From JANXAZ01 sp964504655 (GTDB taxonomy: Bacteria > Pseudomonadota > Alphaproteobacteria > Geminicoccales > Geminicoccaceae): DNA of 64,000 bases. Made by a program: the position numbers and the translations under genes. Positions within the stretch are counted from its first letter, which is position 1. Each line of letters starts with the position of its first letter. Positions 1 to 8,443 of the stretch are shown piece by piece. The notes under the pieces are model-generated. The model was not told the origin of the DNA. It made no database searches and was given only the letters and a program-made list of their open reading frames with translations. The stretch spans positions 1 to 64,000 of the forward strand of contig CAZDFD010000006.1 of NCBI GenBank assembly GCA_964504655.1, in the 5' to 3' direction.

Positions 1-87
1 CGATCGCCTGCTCGGAGTGGAAGGTGCCCTGGGCGCCGGTGAAGCCCTGGCAGATCACCTTGGTCGAGGCGTCGACGAGCACGGACA

Positions 88-88
<1 letters not shown>
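1..88 (-). CDS. sucD: Succinyl-CoA synthetase alpha subunit, N-terminal fragment
   Basis: Only the first 29 codons are in the window; the gene continues beyond the left edge. The visible start reads MSVLVDASTKVICQGFTGAQ, the typical N-terminus of the CoA-binding alpha subunit of succinate-CoA ligase. Its ATG overlaps the sucC stop codon by one base (TGATG), so the two subunits are very probably translationally coupled. It works with SucC to convert succinyl-CoA to succinate with nucleotide triphosphate formation in the TCA cycle. The catalytic histidine region lies outside the window. Confidence 0.93.
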
Positions 89-1257
<1,169 letters not shown>

Positions 1258-1290
1258 GCCCGCCTCGTCGCTGCCGCGCCCGGCGGCGCC

Positions 1291-2235
1291 TCAGAGCTTG
1301 ACCGCGTCGCAGAGCGAGCGGACGGCCGCCACCGAGCGGTCGAACATCGCCCGCTCCTCCGGGTCGAGGACGATCTCGACGATCCGCTCGACGCCGCCCG
1401 CGCCGATCACCACCGGAACGCCGACATAGAGGTCGCGCACCCCGTACTGCCCGTCGAGCCGGGCGGCGCAGGGCAGGAGCCGCTTCTGGTCGAGGAGGTA
1501 GCTCTCGGCCATGGCGATCGCCGAAGCGGCCGGGGCGTAGAAGGCCGAGCCGGTCTTGAGGAGGTTGACGATCTCCGCACCGCCGTCGCGGGTCCGCTGG
1601 ACGATGGCGTCGACCCGCGCCTGCGTGGTCCAGCCCATCCGCACGAGATCGGGCAGCGGGATGCCGGCGACCGTCGTGTAGCGCACGAGCGGCACCATGG
1701 TGTCGCCGTGGCCGCCCAGCACGAAGGCGGTGACGTCCTCGACCGAGACGCCGAGCTCGCTCGCCACGAAGTAGCGGAAGCGGGCGGAATCCAGCACCCC
1801 GGCCATGCCCACCACCTTCTGCGGCGGCAGGCCGGAGACCTTCTGCATCACCCAGACCATCGCGTCCAAGGGATTGGTCACGACGATCACGAAGGCCTGC
1901 GGGCAGTGCCGGGCGATCGCCTCGGCCACGCCCTTGATCACGCCGGCATTGACCGCGATCAGGTCGTCGCGGCTCATGCCGGGCTTGCGCGGCACGCCGG
2001 CGGTGACGATCACCACGTCGGCGCCGGCGACCGCGGCCAGGTCGTTGCTGCCGGAGAGGGCGGCGTTGAAGCCCGCCACGGGTGCCGTCTCGGCGAGATC
2101 GAGCGCCTTGCCCTGCGGCACGCCCTCGACCACGTCGACCAGCACCACGTCGCCGAGCTCGCGCTGGGCGGCCAGGAGCGCCAGCGTCCCGCCGATCTGG
2201 CCGGCGCCGACGAGCGCGATCTTCCGTCGAGCCAT
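1291..2235 (-). CDS. mdh: Malate dehydrogenase, LDH-like type
   Basis: A 314 aa NAD-dependent enzyme oxidising malate to oxaloacetate in the TCA cycle. The Rossmann motif GAGQIGGTLA is at residues 11-20, followed by the acidic VLVDVVEG that selects NAD. The substrate loop GVPRKPGMSRDDL carries the expected arginines, VLDSARFRYF holds the catalytic aspartate/arginine, and VLGGHGDTMVPL has the catalytic histidine. These features place it in the lactate-dehydrogenase-like MDH group common in alphaproteobacteria. It is the first gene of mdh-sucC-sucD; the start is ATG with purine-rich sequence upstream. Confidence 0.96.
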   Translation of the reverse strand: MARRKIALVGAGQIGGTLALLAAQRELGDVVLVDVVEGVPQGKALDLAETAPVAGFNAALSGSNDLAAVAGADVVIVTAGVPRKPGMSRDDLIAVNAGVIKGVAEAIARHCPQAFVIVVTNPLDAMVWVMQKVSGLPPQKVVGMAGVLDSARFRYFVASELGVSVEDVTAFVLGGHGDTMVPLVRYTTVAGIPLPDLVRMGWTTQARVDAIVQRTRDGGAEIVNLLKTGSAFYAPAASAIAMAESYLLDQKRLLPCAARLDGQYGVRDLYVGVPVVIGAGGVERIVEIVLDPEERAMFDRSVAAVRSLCDAVKL

Positions 2236-2365
2236 GGGTCACCTTCGCGGGCGGGACCGCCGCGGCACCGCGGCCTGGGCGCTGAGCCTTCTAGCCGCAG
2301 GTCCCCGACCGGACAAGGCGAGACGGCCGCGGCACCCGCATGCTGCGCTGCGACATTCGGCGCGA

Positions 2366-2384
2366 CGGCCGGCGGTGCCGGCCG
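2366..2384 (-). terminator. GC-rich hairpin after the RTX gene
   Basis: A perfect 8-bp inverted repeat (CGGCCGGC / GCCGGCCG) around a 3-nt loop sits directly after the stop of the RTX gene. No T-tract follows in the minus-strand direction, so it is at best an imperfect intrinsic terminator or an mRNA 3'-end stabiliser. The rest of 2236-2386 shows nothing else. Confidence 0.35.
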
Positions 2385-2386
2385 GC

Positions 2387-4810
2387 TCAGACGGTCGCCC
2401 GCTCGCCGAAGGTGGTGGCGCTGTCGATCGTGATCAGGCTCGGGTCGACCTGGTTCAGGAGGTGGAAGACCGCCGAGAAGCCGTAGGCCGTACCGATGCC
2501 GTCGCGGTCGGCCTCGACCGCCACGTCGTTGGCGCCGCCGGAGCCGTCGAGGTCGCCCACCACGAAGCGCAGGAACTGATCGGCGTCGGCCCCGTCGGGG
2601 TCGAAGGCCGTCCCGCGGAAGAACTTCTCGAGGTCGAGCCGGTCACCCTCCGCGGTGCTGAAGTCCTGGACGTCGTCGCGGCCGTCGCTGAGCGCGGTGT
2701 GCACGAACCGGTCGGCGCCACGGCCGCCCACCAGGAGGTCGCGGCCGCCGAGCCCGATCAGGACGTCGTCGCCGTCGCCGCCGCTCAAGGAGTCGCTCCC
2801 GCCGCCGCCGATCAGGAGGTCGTTGCCGCCGAGCCCGAAGATGGCGTCGTCGCCAAGGCCGCCGAACACCGCGTCGGCCAGATCGGTGCCGAGGAAGGTG
2901 TCGCCGTCGTCGCCGAGCACGACGCCGTCGTCGCGGATCTCGAGCGCGACGACGGCCGGATCGCTCACCGCACCCCGCTCGTCGGTGACGGTCACCGTGA
3001 TCTGGCGGGTGCCCGGCTGGATGTCGCCGCTGGTGCTGCGGAAGACCACGGCACCGAGCGCCTTCTCGTAGGCCTCGAGGTCGTCGAGGCCGCTGAAGGC
3101 GAGCTCGGTCGGCGAGACCTGCTCGACCCGGATCGCCGTGCCGTCGACGATCCCGTCGCCGTCGGCGTCGGCGGCGTCGTCGAGGGCGAGGCCGTCGCCC
3201 GCGAGGCCGCCGCTGCTGATCCGCACCGAGGCGGCCTCGAGGGCGTCGCCGTCGGCGTCGTCGAGCGCCGCCTGGATCAGGCCCTTCTGGTCGCCGAGGA
3301 ACAGCACGTCGCCGAACGAGGCCTCGGAGAACCGCGCCGAGAACTCGACGTCGTTGAAGTCGCGGTCTGCCGTCCCGACCCAGGGCTTGCCGGTGGCCGG
3401 ATCGAGCGTGCCCGGGACCGGCACCCGGGCGCCGAGCGGCCCGGCCAGGTCCTCGAACTTGGCCACGACCTCGCCGCTCACGTTGTCGAAGCCCGAGAGC
3501 ACGTAGGCGAGGCCGAACGGGTTCAGGGGGTTGCTGCCCGGCGTCGAGGGGTCCGGGTCGTTCGCGACGAACACCACCGGCAGGACCGTCTCGAGGCCAC
3601 TCGGGGCGATGTGCACGACCGCGGGCGGGCCGGTGAGCGTATCCAGATCGGCCGGCTCGCCGGTCACCGGGTCGCGGATCTCGATCCGGCCGGTCGAGAG
3701 ATCGACGCCCGGCAGCTTGCCGCCGTTCTGCACCATGAAGAAGCCGAGCGTGGTGCCGGCCGGCACGAGCCCGAGCGAGACGCTGTCGCCGGGGGTGAGC
3801 GGGCCGGGGGCGCCCGGGAAGCCCGGCGGGTCGGACTGGTCGTTGACCTGCGGGAAGAGGATGGCGGCCTCGCTGATCCGGCCGTCCGGTCCAACCCGGA
3901 AGCCGCCCAGCGAATTGACGAGCCCGGCCGTCTCGCCGCGGAACACGATCTCGATCACCCGGTCGGTGTCGAGCGTCACGAAGCCCGGCGGCAGGCCGTT
4001 GACGTCGTCCTCGTCGACCGGCCCGCCCTCGCCCGTGGGCGGGGTCGGGGCGTTGCCGGGCGGGTTGAAGCCGACCGGGTCGGCGGTGATGGTGGCGACG
4101 ACCGTCGCGGTCACCTCGACCGTGGGCGGGGTGTTCGGCGGCGGCTCCGGGCCGTCGTCCTCGGCGCCGACGACGTCGTCCTCGACGTCGCGGATCTCGA
4201 ACGCCACGGCGCGTCCGAGCTCGGTCGGGCCGAGCGGGCCGGTGGCGTCGATGCCGGTGCCGATGTCGCCGGCCGAGTAGGGCGAGAAGCTGGCGTTGCC
4301 CGAGGTCGCGGGCTGCGGGCCCGAGGGCGGTGCGGTCGGGATCACCGTCTGGCCGGCGGCGTCGACGACCGCGCTCTCGAACAGGAAGGCGTTGCCGACC
4401 GGCGGCCGGCCGGCGACCGAGATGGTCGCACCCGCCGCCGCGAAGAAGCCGTCGAGCGTGAGGACCCCGCCGGTGGCCGTCTCGATCACCAGGTCGTCGC
4501 CCTGCACCAGGTACTTGGCCTGCGGCGGCAGGAACGCCGCGTCGGGCAGGACGAGACGCATGCCGGGCACGACCTGGACCTCGGCCGGCTGGCCCGGCGG
4601 TGGCGGCGGCAGCTCGACCCGGCCGGCCTGCGGTGCCGCGGTGGCGGGCGGCGGCGGTGCGGCGCCGGCCGGCCCGGTGGCGGCCGGCCCGGCCGCCTGC
4701 GCCAGCACCAGAGCGGGAGCCGCGGCCGCGCCGCCGCCGGGGGCCGCGGCGGCCGGCGCCGCGGGGGCGGGCGCCGCTGCGGCGGACGTCGGGGCGGCCG
4801 GTGGGGTCAT
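2387..4810 (-). CDS. RTX calcium-binding protein with DUF4114-like domain, probably type I secreted
   Basis: 807 aa. Residues 1-70 are Ala/Pro-rich low complexity with no Sec signal peptide. Residues ~75-115 (MRLVLPDAAFLPPQAKYLV onward) resemble the short N-terminal domain of many large type I-secreted adhesins. Near residue 440-490, a stretch ending DRDFNDVEFSARF is the hallmark of DUF4114. A cadherin-like stretch follows, then RTX nonapeptides at ~640-695 (GGLGDDAIF, GLGGNDLLIG, GGDGDDVLIG) and a C-terminal region with FSTAEGDRLDLEKFF, typical of T1SS cargo. Surface or biofilm function is inferred. No ABC/HlyD/TolC secretion genes are nearby. The ATG has GGAG 8 nt upstream. It is transcribed divergently from the RHH gene. 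Confidence 0.75.
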   Translation of the reverse strand: MTPPAAPTSAAAAPAPAAPAAAAPGGGAAAAPALVLAQAAGPAATGPAGAAPPPPATAAPQAGRVELPPPPPGQPAEVQVVPGMRLVLPDAAFLPPQAKYLVQGDDLVIETATGGVLTLDGFFAAAGATISVAGRPPVGNAFLFESAVVDAAGQTVIPTAPPSGPQPATSGNASFSPYSAGDIGTGIDATGPLGPTELGRAVAFEIRDVEDDVVGAEDDGPEPPPNTPPTVEVTATVVATITADPVGFNPPGNAPTPPTGEGGPVDEDDVNGLPPGFVTLDTDRVIEIVFRGETAGLVNSLGGFRVGPDGRISEAAILFPQVNDQSDPPGFPGAPGPLTPGDSVSLGLVPAGTTLGFFMVQNGGKLPGVDLSTGRIEIRDPVTGEPADLDTLTGPPAVVHIAPSGLETVLPVVFVANDPDPSTPGSNPLNPFGLAYVLSGFDNVSGEVVAKFEDLAGPLGARVPVPGTLDPATGKPWVGTADRDFNDVEFSARFSEASFGDVLFLGDQKGLIQAALDDADGDALEAASVRISSGGLAGDGLALDDAADADGDGIVDGTAIRVEQVSPTELAFSGLDDLEAYEKALGAVVFRSTSGDIQPGTRQITVTVTDERGAVSDPAVVALEIRDDGVVLGDDGDTFLGTDLADAVFGGLGDDAIFGLGGNDLLIGGGGSDSLSGGDGDDVLIGLGGRDLLVGGRGADRFVHTALSDGRDDVQDFSTAEGDRLDLEKFFRGTAFDPDGADADQFLRFVVGDLDGSGGANDVAVEADRDGIGTAYGFSAVFHLLNQVDPSLITIDSATTFGERATV

Positions 4811-4883
4811 CGGCGATCTCCAGGGTGCGGGGGCCGGTGGACGATCGGGTAGCGTGAGCGGACGGTTTTGTTAACGCATAATT

Positions 4884-4912
4884 AGGGTATCCCCGCTCAT
4901 CTTCCGTCTCAA
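4884..4912 (-). promoter_or_regulatory. Candidate sigma-70 promoter for the RTX gene
   Basis: On the minus strand TTGAGA (4912-4907) is followed after 17 nt by TACCCT (4889-4884). The -35 matches consensus at 5/6 positions, the -10 only at 3/6. The divergent gap 4811-4980 is notably AT-rich for this genome and also carries TTAACGC at 4871-4877 and again at 4950-4956. Assigned from sequence alone. Confidence 0.3.
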
Positions 4913-4980
4913 TCGCAAGGGTGCAACGGTTGGTGTATCGGAGTGCGCATTAACGCTCTCGCGAACGAAGGGCACGCCGG

Positions 4981-5589
4981 ATGATCCGCAAGACCATGCG
5001 CATCGGCGAGGTGCGCACCTCGATCAAGCTCGAGACCGAGTTCTGGAGCTATCTGAAGGAGGTCGCCGACGGCCGGGGGATCCGGCTGTCGGCCCTGGTC
5101 AACGACGTCGCGGCGGCGACCCCGGACCGCACCAACCTCGCCTCGACGCTGCGGACCTTCTCGCTGATCCACGCCCGGCTGCGCTCGAGCTCGCTGCAGA
5201 GCGAACTCGACCGGCTGTCGCTCGCCGGCAACAGCAACGATCTGGTGCGCGTCCTCGAGGCCTGCCCGCTGCCGAGCCTGGTGCTCGACGCCGAGCGGCA
5301 GATCAAGCAGCTCAACCGCGCCTTCGCCCTCTGGCTCAACCTGGATGCCAAGGCCACGATCGGCAAGCGGCTCGACAACATCATGATCCTCAGGGGCCCG
5401 AGCATGAAGGAGATGTGGGCCAGCCTGATCGACGGGCGGCTCGGCCGGGCCGGCTTCAACGCGACCTACGTCTCGCCCGGCAAGGTGCGCACCTCGCAGG
5501 CGATCGCACTGGCCCTCGGCGGCGGCCAGACCGAGCTGCAGCGGCGCGGCTACGTGGTGATGTTCGAGACCTTGGCCGGGCGGACCTGA
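4981..5589 (+). CDS. Ribbon-helix-helix protein fused to a PAS-like domain
   Basis: 202 aa. Residues 1-65 (MRIGEVRTSIKLETEFWSYL, then RGIRLSALVNDVAA) match the RHH_4 type found in small alphaproteobacterial DNA-binding proteins. Residues ~85-195 look like a PAS fold: CPLPSLVLDAERQIKQLNRA, then a C-terminal strand YVVMFETL. A DNA-binding RHH domain plus a sensory PAS domain suggests a one-component regulator; ligand and targets are unknown. Upstream is the AT-rich divergent gap with the RTX gene, which it may control. Some RHH_4 proteins are merely annotated as arylsulfate sulfotransferase-like, which I see no reason to adopt. Confidence 0.7.
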   Translation: MIRKTMRIGEVRTSIKLETEFWSYLKEVADGRGIRLSALVNDVAAATPDRTNLASTLRTFSLIHARLRSSSLQSELDRLSLAGNSNDLVRVLEACPLPSLVLDAERQIKQLNRAFALWLNLDAKATIGKRLDNIMILRGPSMKEMWASLIDGRLGRAGFNATYVSPGKVRTSQAIALALGGGQTELQRRGYVVMFETLAGRT

Positions 5590-5626
5590 GCGGATGCCGC
5601 GGCCGCGCCGCGGTCCGGGCCAGCCG

Positions 5627-6193
5627 TCAGCGCGGCGCCCGCTTGGCCAGGATCCGCTGCAGGGTGCGGCGGTGCATGCCGAGCCGGCGTGCGGTCTCCG
5701 AGACGTTGCGGTTGCACTGCTCGAACACCCGCTGGATGTGCTCCCAGCGCACCCGGTCGGCCGACATCGGCTGCTCGGACGCCCCGGTGCTCTCCTCGAG
5801 CTCGCCCCGCAGTGCCGCGATCACGGCCTCGGCCGCGACCGGCTTGGCCAGGTAGTGGGCGACCCCGGCCTTGAGCGCCAGCACCGAGGAGGCGATGCTG
5901 TCGTAGCCGGTGAGCACGACGATGCGGCAACCGGGTCGGAGCTCCTTCAAGGTGTCGAGCAGCTGCAGCCCGTGGCCGTCCTCGAGGTTGAGGTCGAGCA
6001 CGGCACAGTCGGGCGGCGTCTCCGCCGCCACGCCGTAGGCCTCCTTGAGGCTCGCCGCGGTCGCCACGGCGAAGCCCTCGCGCTCGAGCGCGCGCACCAA
6101 GTTGCGGCGCAGGGGCGCGTCGTCGTCGACCAGCAGCACCCGGACCGCGGAGGTTCCGCCCGGATGCGAAGGCGGTTGCCGCTCGCTCGCCAT
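5627..6193 (-). CDS. RegA/ActR/PrrA-family response regulator, second copy
   Basis: 188 aa. An N-terminal receiver (residues ~18-135) has the acidic triad DDD at 23-25, phospho-acceptor D67 in CAVLDLNLEDG, T/S in VVLTGYD and the conserved KP. A Fis-type helix-turn-helix follows at ~142-188 (NVSETARRLGMHRRTLQRIL). This is the RegA architecture: phosphorylated by RegB, controlling redox-responsive genes. It lies 48 nt downstream of a second RegA gene and shares with it an 80-bp identical DNA block, while the receivers are clearly diverged. Whether both accept phosphate from the same RegB is unknown. Confidence 0.88.
   Translation of the reverse strand: MASERQPPSHPGGTSAVRVLLVDDDAPLRRNLVRALEREGFAVATAASLKEAYGVAAETPPDCAVLDLNLEDGHGLQLLDTLKELRPGCRIVVLTGYDSIASSVLALKAGVAHYLAKPVAAEAVIAALRGELEESTGASEQPMSADRVRWEHIQRVFEQCNRNVSETARRLGMHRRTLQRILAKRAPR
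5691..5770 (-). repeat. 80-bp block identical to 6309-6388
   Basis: This segment encodes the end of the linker and most of the HTH domain of the downstream RegA copy. It matches 6309-6388 base for base, synonymous positions included, whereas flanking coding DNA differs. Confidence 0.9.
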
Positions 6194-6241
6194 GGTGCTC
6201 GGCCTCCCCGACCGAGGGCGGCCTCCCGCCGCCCGCTCAGT

Positions 6242-6808
6242 TCATTCCTTGGGCGCCCGCTTGTTGAGGATCCGTTGCAGGGTGCGGCGGTGCATGTTGA
6301 GCCGGCGCGCGGTCTCCGAGACGTTGCGGTTGCACTGCTCGAACACCCGCTGGATGTGCTCCCAGCGCACCCGGTCGGCCGACATCGGGTTGGCGGGCGG
6401 CGGCGGCAGGCCGGAGCCGGTCGCCACCAGCGCGTCGATCACGTCGTCGGCGTCGACCGGCTTCGCCAGATAGTCGATCGCCCCGGCCTTCACCGCCGCC
6501 ACCGCGGTCGCGATGTTGCCGTAGCCGGTCAGGATCACCACCCGCGCCTGCGGGTGCAGCTCGCGCAGCTTCTTGACGAGGTCGATGCCGCTGCCGTCCT
6601 CGAGCCGCAGGTCGACCACCGCGTAGTCGGGCCGGATGCTGTGCGCCAGGCTGATGCCCGCCTTGAGGCTCTCGGCCGGGAACACCCGGAAGCCGCGCCG
6701 CTCCATGGCGCGCTGCAGGCTGCGCCGGAGCGGCGCGTCGTCGTCGACCAGCATGAGCACGGGCCCCTCCGTCGGGGCCGCCCCGCCGCCCGCGGGCTCG
6801 AGGCTCAT
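6242..6808 (-). CDS. regA: Redox response regulator RegA (ActR/PrrA)
   Basis: 188 aa. The receiver (residues ~16-130) has DDD at 22-24, phospho-acceptor D66 in YAVVDLRLEDG, VVILTGYG and YLAKPVD. The C-terminal Fis-type HTH reads NVSETARRLNMHRRTLQRIL. Its ATG overlaps the regB stop by 4 nt (ATGA), so it is the cognate partner of the sensor kinase. RegA-family regulators adjust respiration, electron transport and carbon or nitrogen fixation genes to redox state; actual targets here are unknown. A second copy follows downstream on the same strand. Confidence 0.92.
   Translation of the reverse strand: MSLEPAGGGAAPTEGPVLMLVDDDAPLRRSLQRAMERRGFRVFPAESLKAGISLAHSIRPDYAVVDLRLEDGSGIDLVKKLRELHPQARVVILTGYGNIATAVAAVKAGAIDYLAKPVDADDVIDALVATGSGLPPPPANPMSADRVRWEHIQRVFEQCNRNVSETARRLNMHRRTLQRILNKRAPKE
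6309..6388 (-). repeat. 80-bp block identical to 5691-5770
   Basis: Upstream copy of the identical block, inside regA. Identity stops abruptly at both ends (a C/T difference on one side), as expected from gene conversion or strong selection on the HTH. Confidence 0.9.
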
Positions 6809-8172
6809 TGGTCCTGCTCCTCCTGCGCGCGCTCGAGCTCGGCCAGGGGCCAGACCACGGTGACGCGCGCTCCGTTCGCGTGGTTGTCAAAATGGACCAC
6901 GGCACCGCTGCGGGCAAGCAAGGTGTTGGCGATGAAGATGCCGAGGCCGAGCCCGCCCTCGCCGCGCCGGGTCGTGAGGTAGGGCTCGCCGACCCAGTCC
7001 AGGAGCTCGGGCGGGAAGCCCGGGCCGTCGTCGCTGATCTCGAGCGTCAGCCGCTCGCGGCCGGGCCGCACCATCAGCACCACGCGGCTGCGGGCGTGGC
7101 GGAGCGCGTTGTCGATGAAGTTGGCGAGCGCGTGGCGGAGCGCCGGTGGCAGGACGAGCTCGGGCTCGACGCCGCCCTCCTCCGGCTCGACCCGCACCTC
7201 GAGGGCGACCCCGGGCCGCCCGAAGCCCTCGGCGATGGCCTGCAGGAGCGCCCCCATGGGCGCGCGGGCGAAGCGCGCGTCGGCGGCGTCCTGCGGCCGC
7301 CGCCCGAGGGTCTGCAGGATCTCGCGGCAGCGCTGCGTCTGGGCCTGCAGCTCGCGCACCTCCTCGGCGAACGGGCTGTCCGCCGGCAGGCCGCGGACCA
7401 GCTCCTTGGCGATCACGGCGATCGTGCCGAGCGGGCTGCCGAGCAGATGCGCGGCCGCCGCCGCCTGCCCGCCGAGCGCCGAGAGCTTCTGCTCGCGGGC
7501 GAGCGCCAACTGGGTGGCGGCCAGCGCCGCGGCGTGCCGGCGGGCCTCCTCGGCGATGCTCCAGGTGAACATCGCGACCAGGATCGCCGCGAGCCCGAGC
7601 GCGGTCCAAGTGGCGAGCAGGTAGAGCCCGGGCAGGGTCAGGGGGCCGCCGCGGAACGGCAGCCCCGGCGGCAGGACCGCGAGCAGCACCGCCCCGGCCA
7701 CGGCCAGGAGCGTGATCGAGACCGTGGGCACCACCCCGAGCGTGGCCGCGGCCATCGCGACCGGCAGCAGGAGCAGCACCGCGAAGGGGTTGTGCAGCCC
7801 GCCCGCGAGCAGGAGCAGATACCAGAGCTGCACCACGTCGTAGGCGAACAGCGCCGTTGCCGGCCACTCGCCGAGCCGCGCCGCCGCCCGGAACGAGACC
7901 ACGAGCGCCAGGTTGAGGAGCCCGGAGAGCAGCACCGCCGGCAGCATCGCCGCGAGCGGCAGCTCGATGCCGAGCGAGAAGTGCACGAACAGCAGCGTGA
8001 ACAGCTGGCCGATCACCGCGATCCAGCGCATGGTCGCGATGGTGTGCAGGCGCACGCCGCCCGGGCCGCTCGCCGGCCCGAGCAGGCGCGCCAGCGCGGC
8101 GCCCGCCGGGCCGCCGGGCCGCGTCGTCGGTGCGGCCGCCACGGCGGTCGCCGACCGGACCTGGTCCGTCAT
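6805..8172 (-). CDS. regB: Redox sensor histidine kinase RegB (ActS/PrrB)
   Basis: 455 aa from ATG 8172. About six membrane segments occupy residues ~40-190 and include GGLHNPF near residue 125, the quinone-sensing GGxxNPF motif of RegB. The phosphorylation region AHLLGSPLGT is near residue 240, a cysteine in QTQRCREIL near residue 281 matches the redox-active Cys of RegB, and the ATPase domain shows NFIDNALRHA, DDGPGFP and GLGLGIFIA. The residue after the phospho-histidine is Leu, not the usual Asp/Glu. The frame stays open to 8829, but ATG 8172 has GAGGG 11 nt upstream and gives the family length. It is coupled to regA by a 4-nt overlap. Confidence 0.92.
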   Translation of the reverse strand: MTDQVRSATAVAAAPTTRPGGPAGAALARLLGPASGPGGVRLHTIATMRWIAVIGQLFTLLFVHFSLGIELPLAAMLPAVLLSGLLNLALVVSFRAAARLGEWPATALFAYDVVQLWYLLLLAGGLHNPFAVLLLLPVAMAAATLGVVPTVSITLLAVAGAVLLAVLPPGLPFRGGPLTLPGLYLLATWTALGLAAILVAMFTWSIAEEARRHAAALAATQLALAREQKLSALGGQAAAAAHLLGSPLGTIAVIAKELVRGLPADSPFAEEVRELQAQTQRCREILQTLGRRPQDAADARFARAPMGALLQAIAEGFGRPGVALEVRVEPEEGGVEPELVLPPALRHALANFIDNALRHARSRVVLMVRPGRERLTLEISDDGPGFPPELLDWVGEPYLTTRRGEGGLGLGIFIANTLLARSGAVVHFDNHANGARVTVVWPLAELERAQEEQDQ

Positions 8173-8178
8173 CGCTCT

Positions 8179-8232
8179 CGTCCCTCGTCGCCCGGGCGTC
8201 CCTCGTCGCCCGGACGTCCCTCCTGGCCCGGA
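8179..8232 (-). repeat. Three 18-bp tandem repeats in the regB leader
   Basis: Three head-to-tail 18-bp units (CGTCCCTCGTCGCCCGGG at 8179, one mismatch at 8197, three at 8215) lie just upstream of the regB ATG. Read on the minus strand, each unit contains GAGGGACG, so the Shine-Dalgarno-like sequence is iterated every 18 nt; the proximal copy is the likely functional one. Confidence 0.8.
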
Positions 8233-8443
8233 CCCGCCGCGCGGTCCGGGCGTCCCGCGCGGGGCGGGTGCCACCGTGCCCGGCGGGCGACGCCGCGGGC
8301 CCGCGAAGCCTCCGGGCCGGCCGCGCCCGGACCTCATGGTGCGCCCGCCCGGCGGTCCGCGTCGACCGTCCGGGTGGCTTCTGTCAAGAACCGCCGCGGG
8401 CCGCGGCCGACGCCGTCGGGCCCGAGGTGGAGGAAGCGCGACG
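8233..8443. other. Divergent gap between regB and the Gfo/SDR gene
   Basis: GC-rich, with a further imperfect CGTCCCGCGCGGGGCGGG palindrome-like stretch near 8250. It must hold promoters for regB (minus) and the polysaccharide block (plus), but I see no convincing -35/-10 or -24/-12 pair. Confidence 0.4.

Noticed and set aside
1805..4852. 1015-codon plus-strand open frame opposite mdh and the RTX gene
   Set aside because: Its product is compositionally biased (Arg/Ala/Asp runs) and mirrors the high-GC third-position pattern of the real minus-strand genes.
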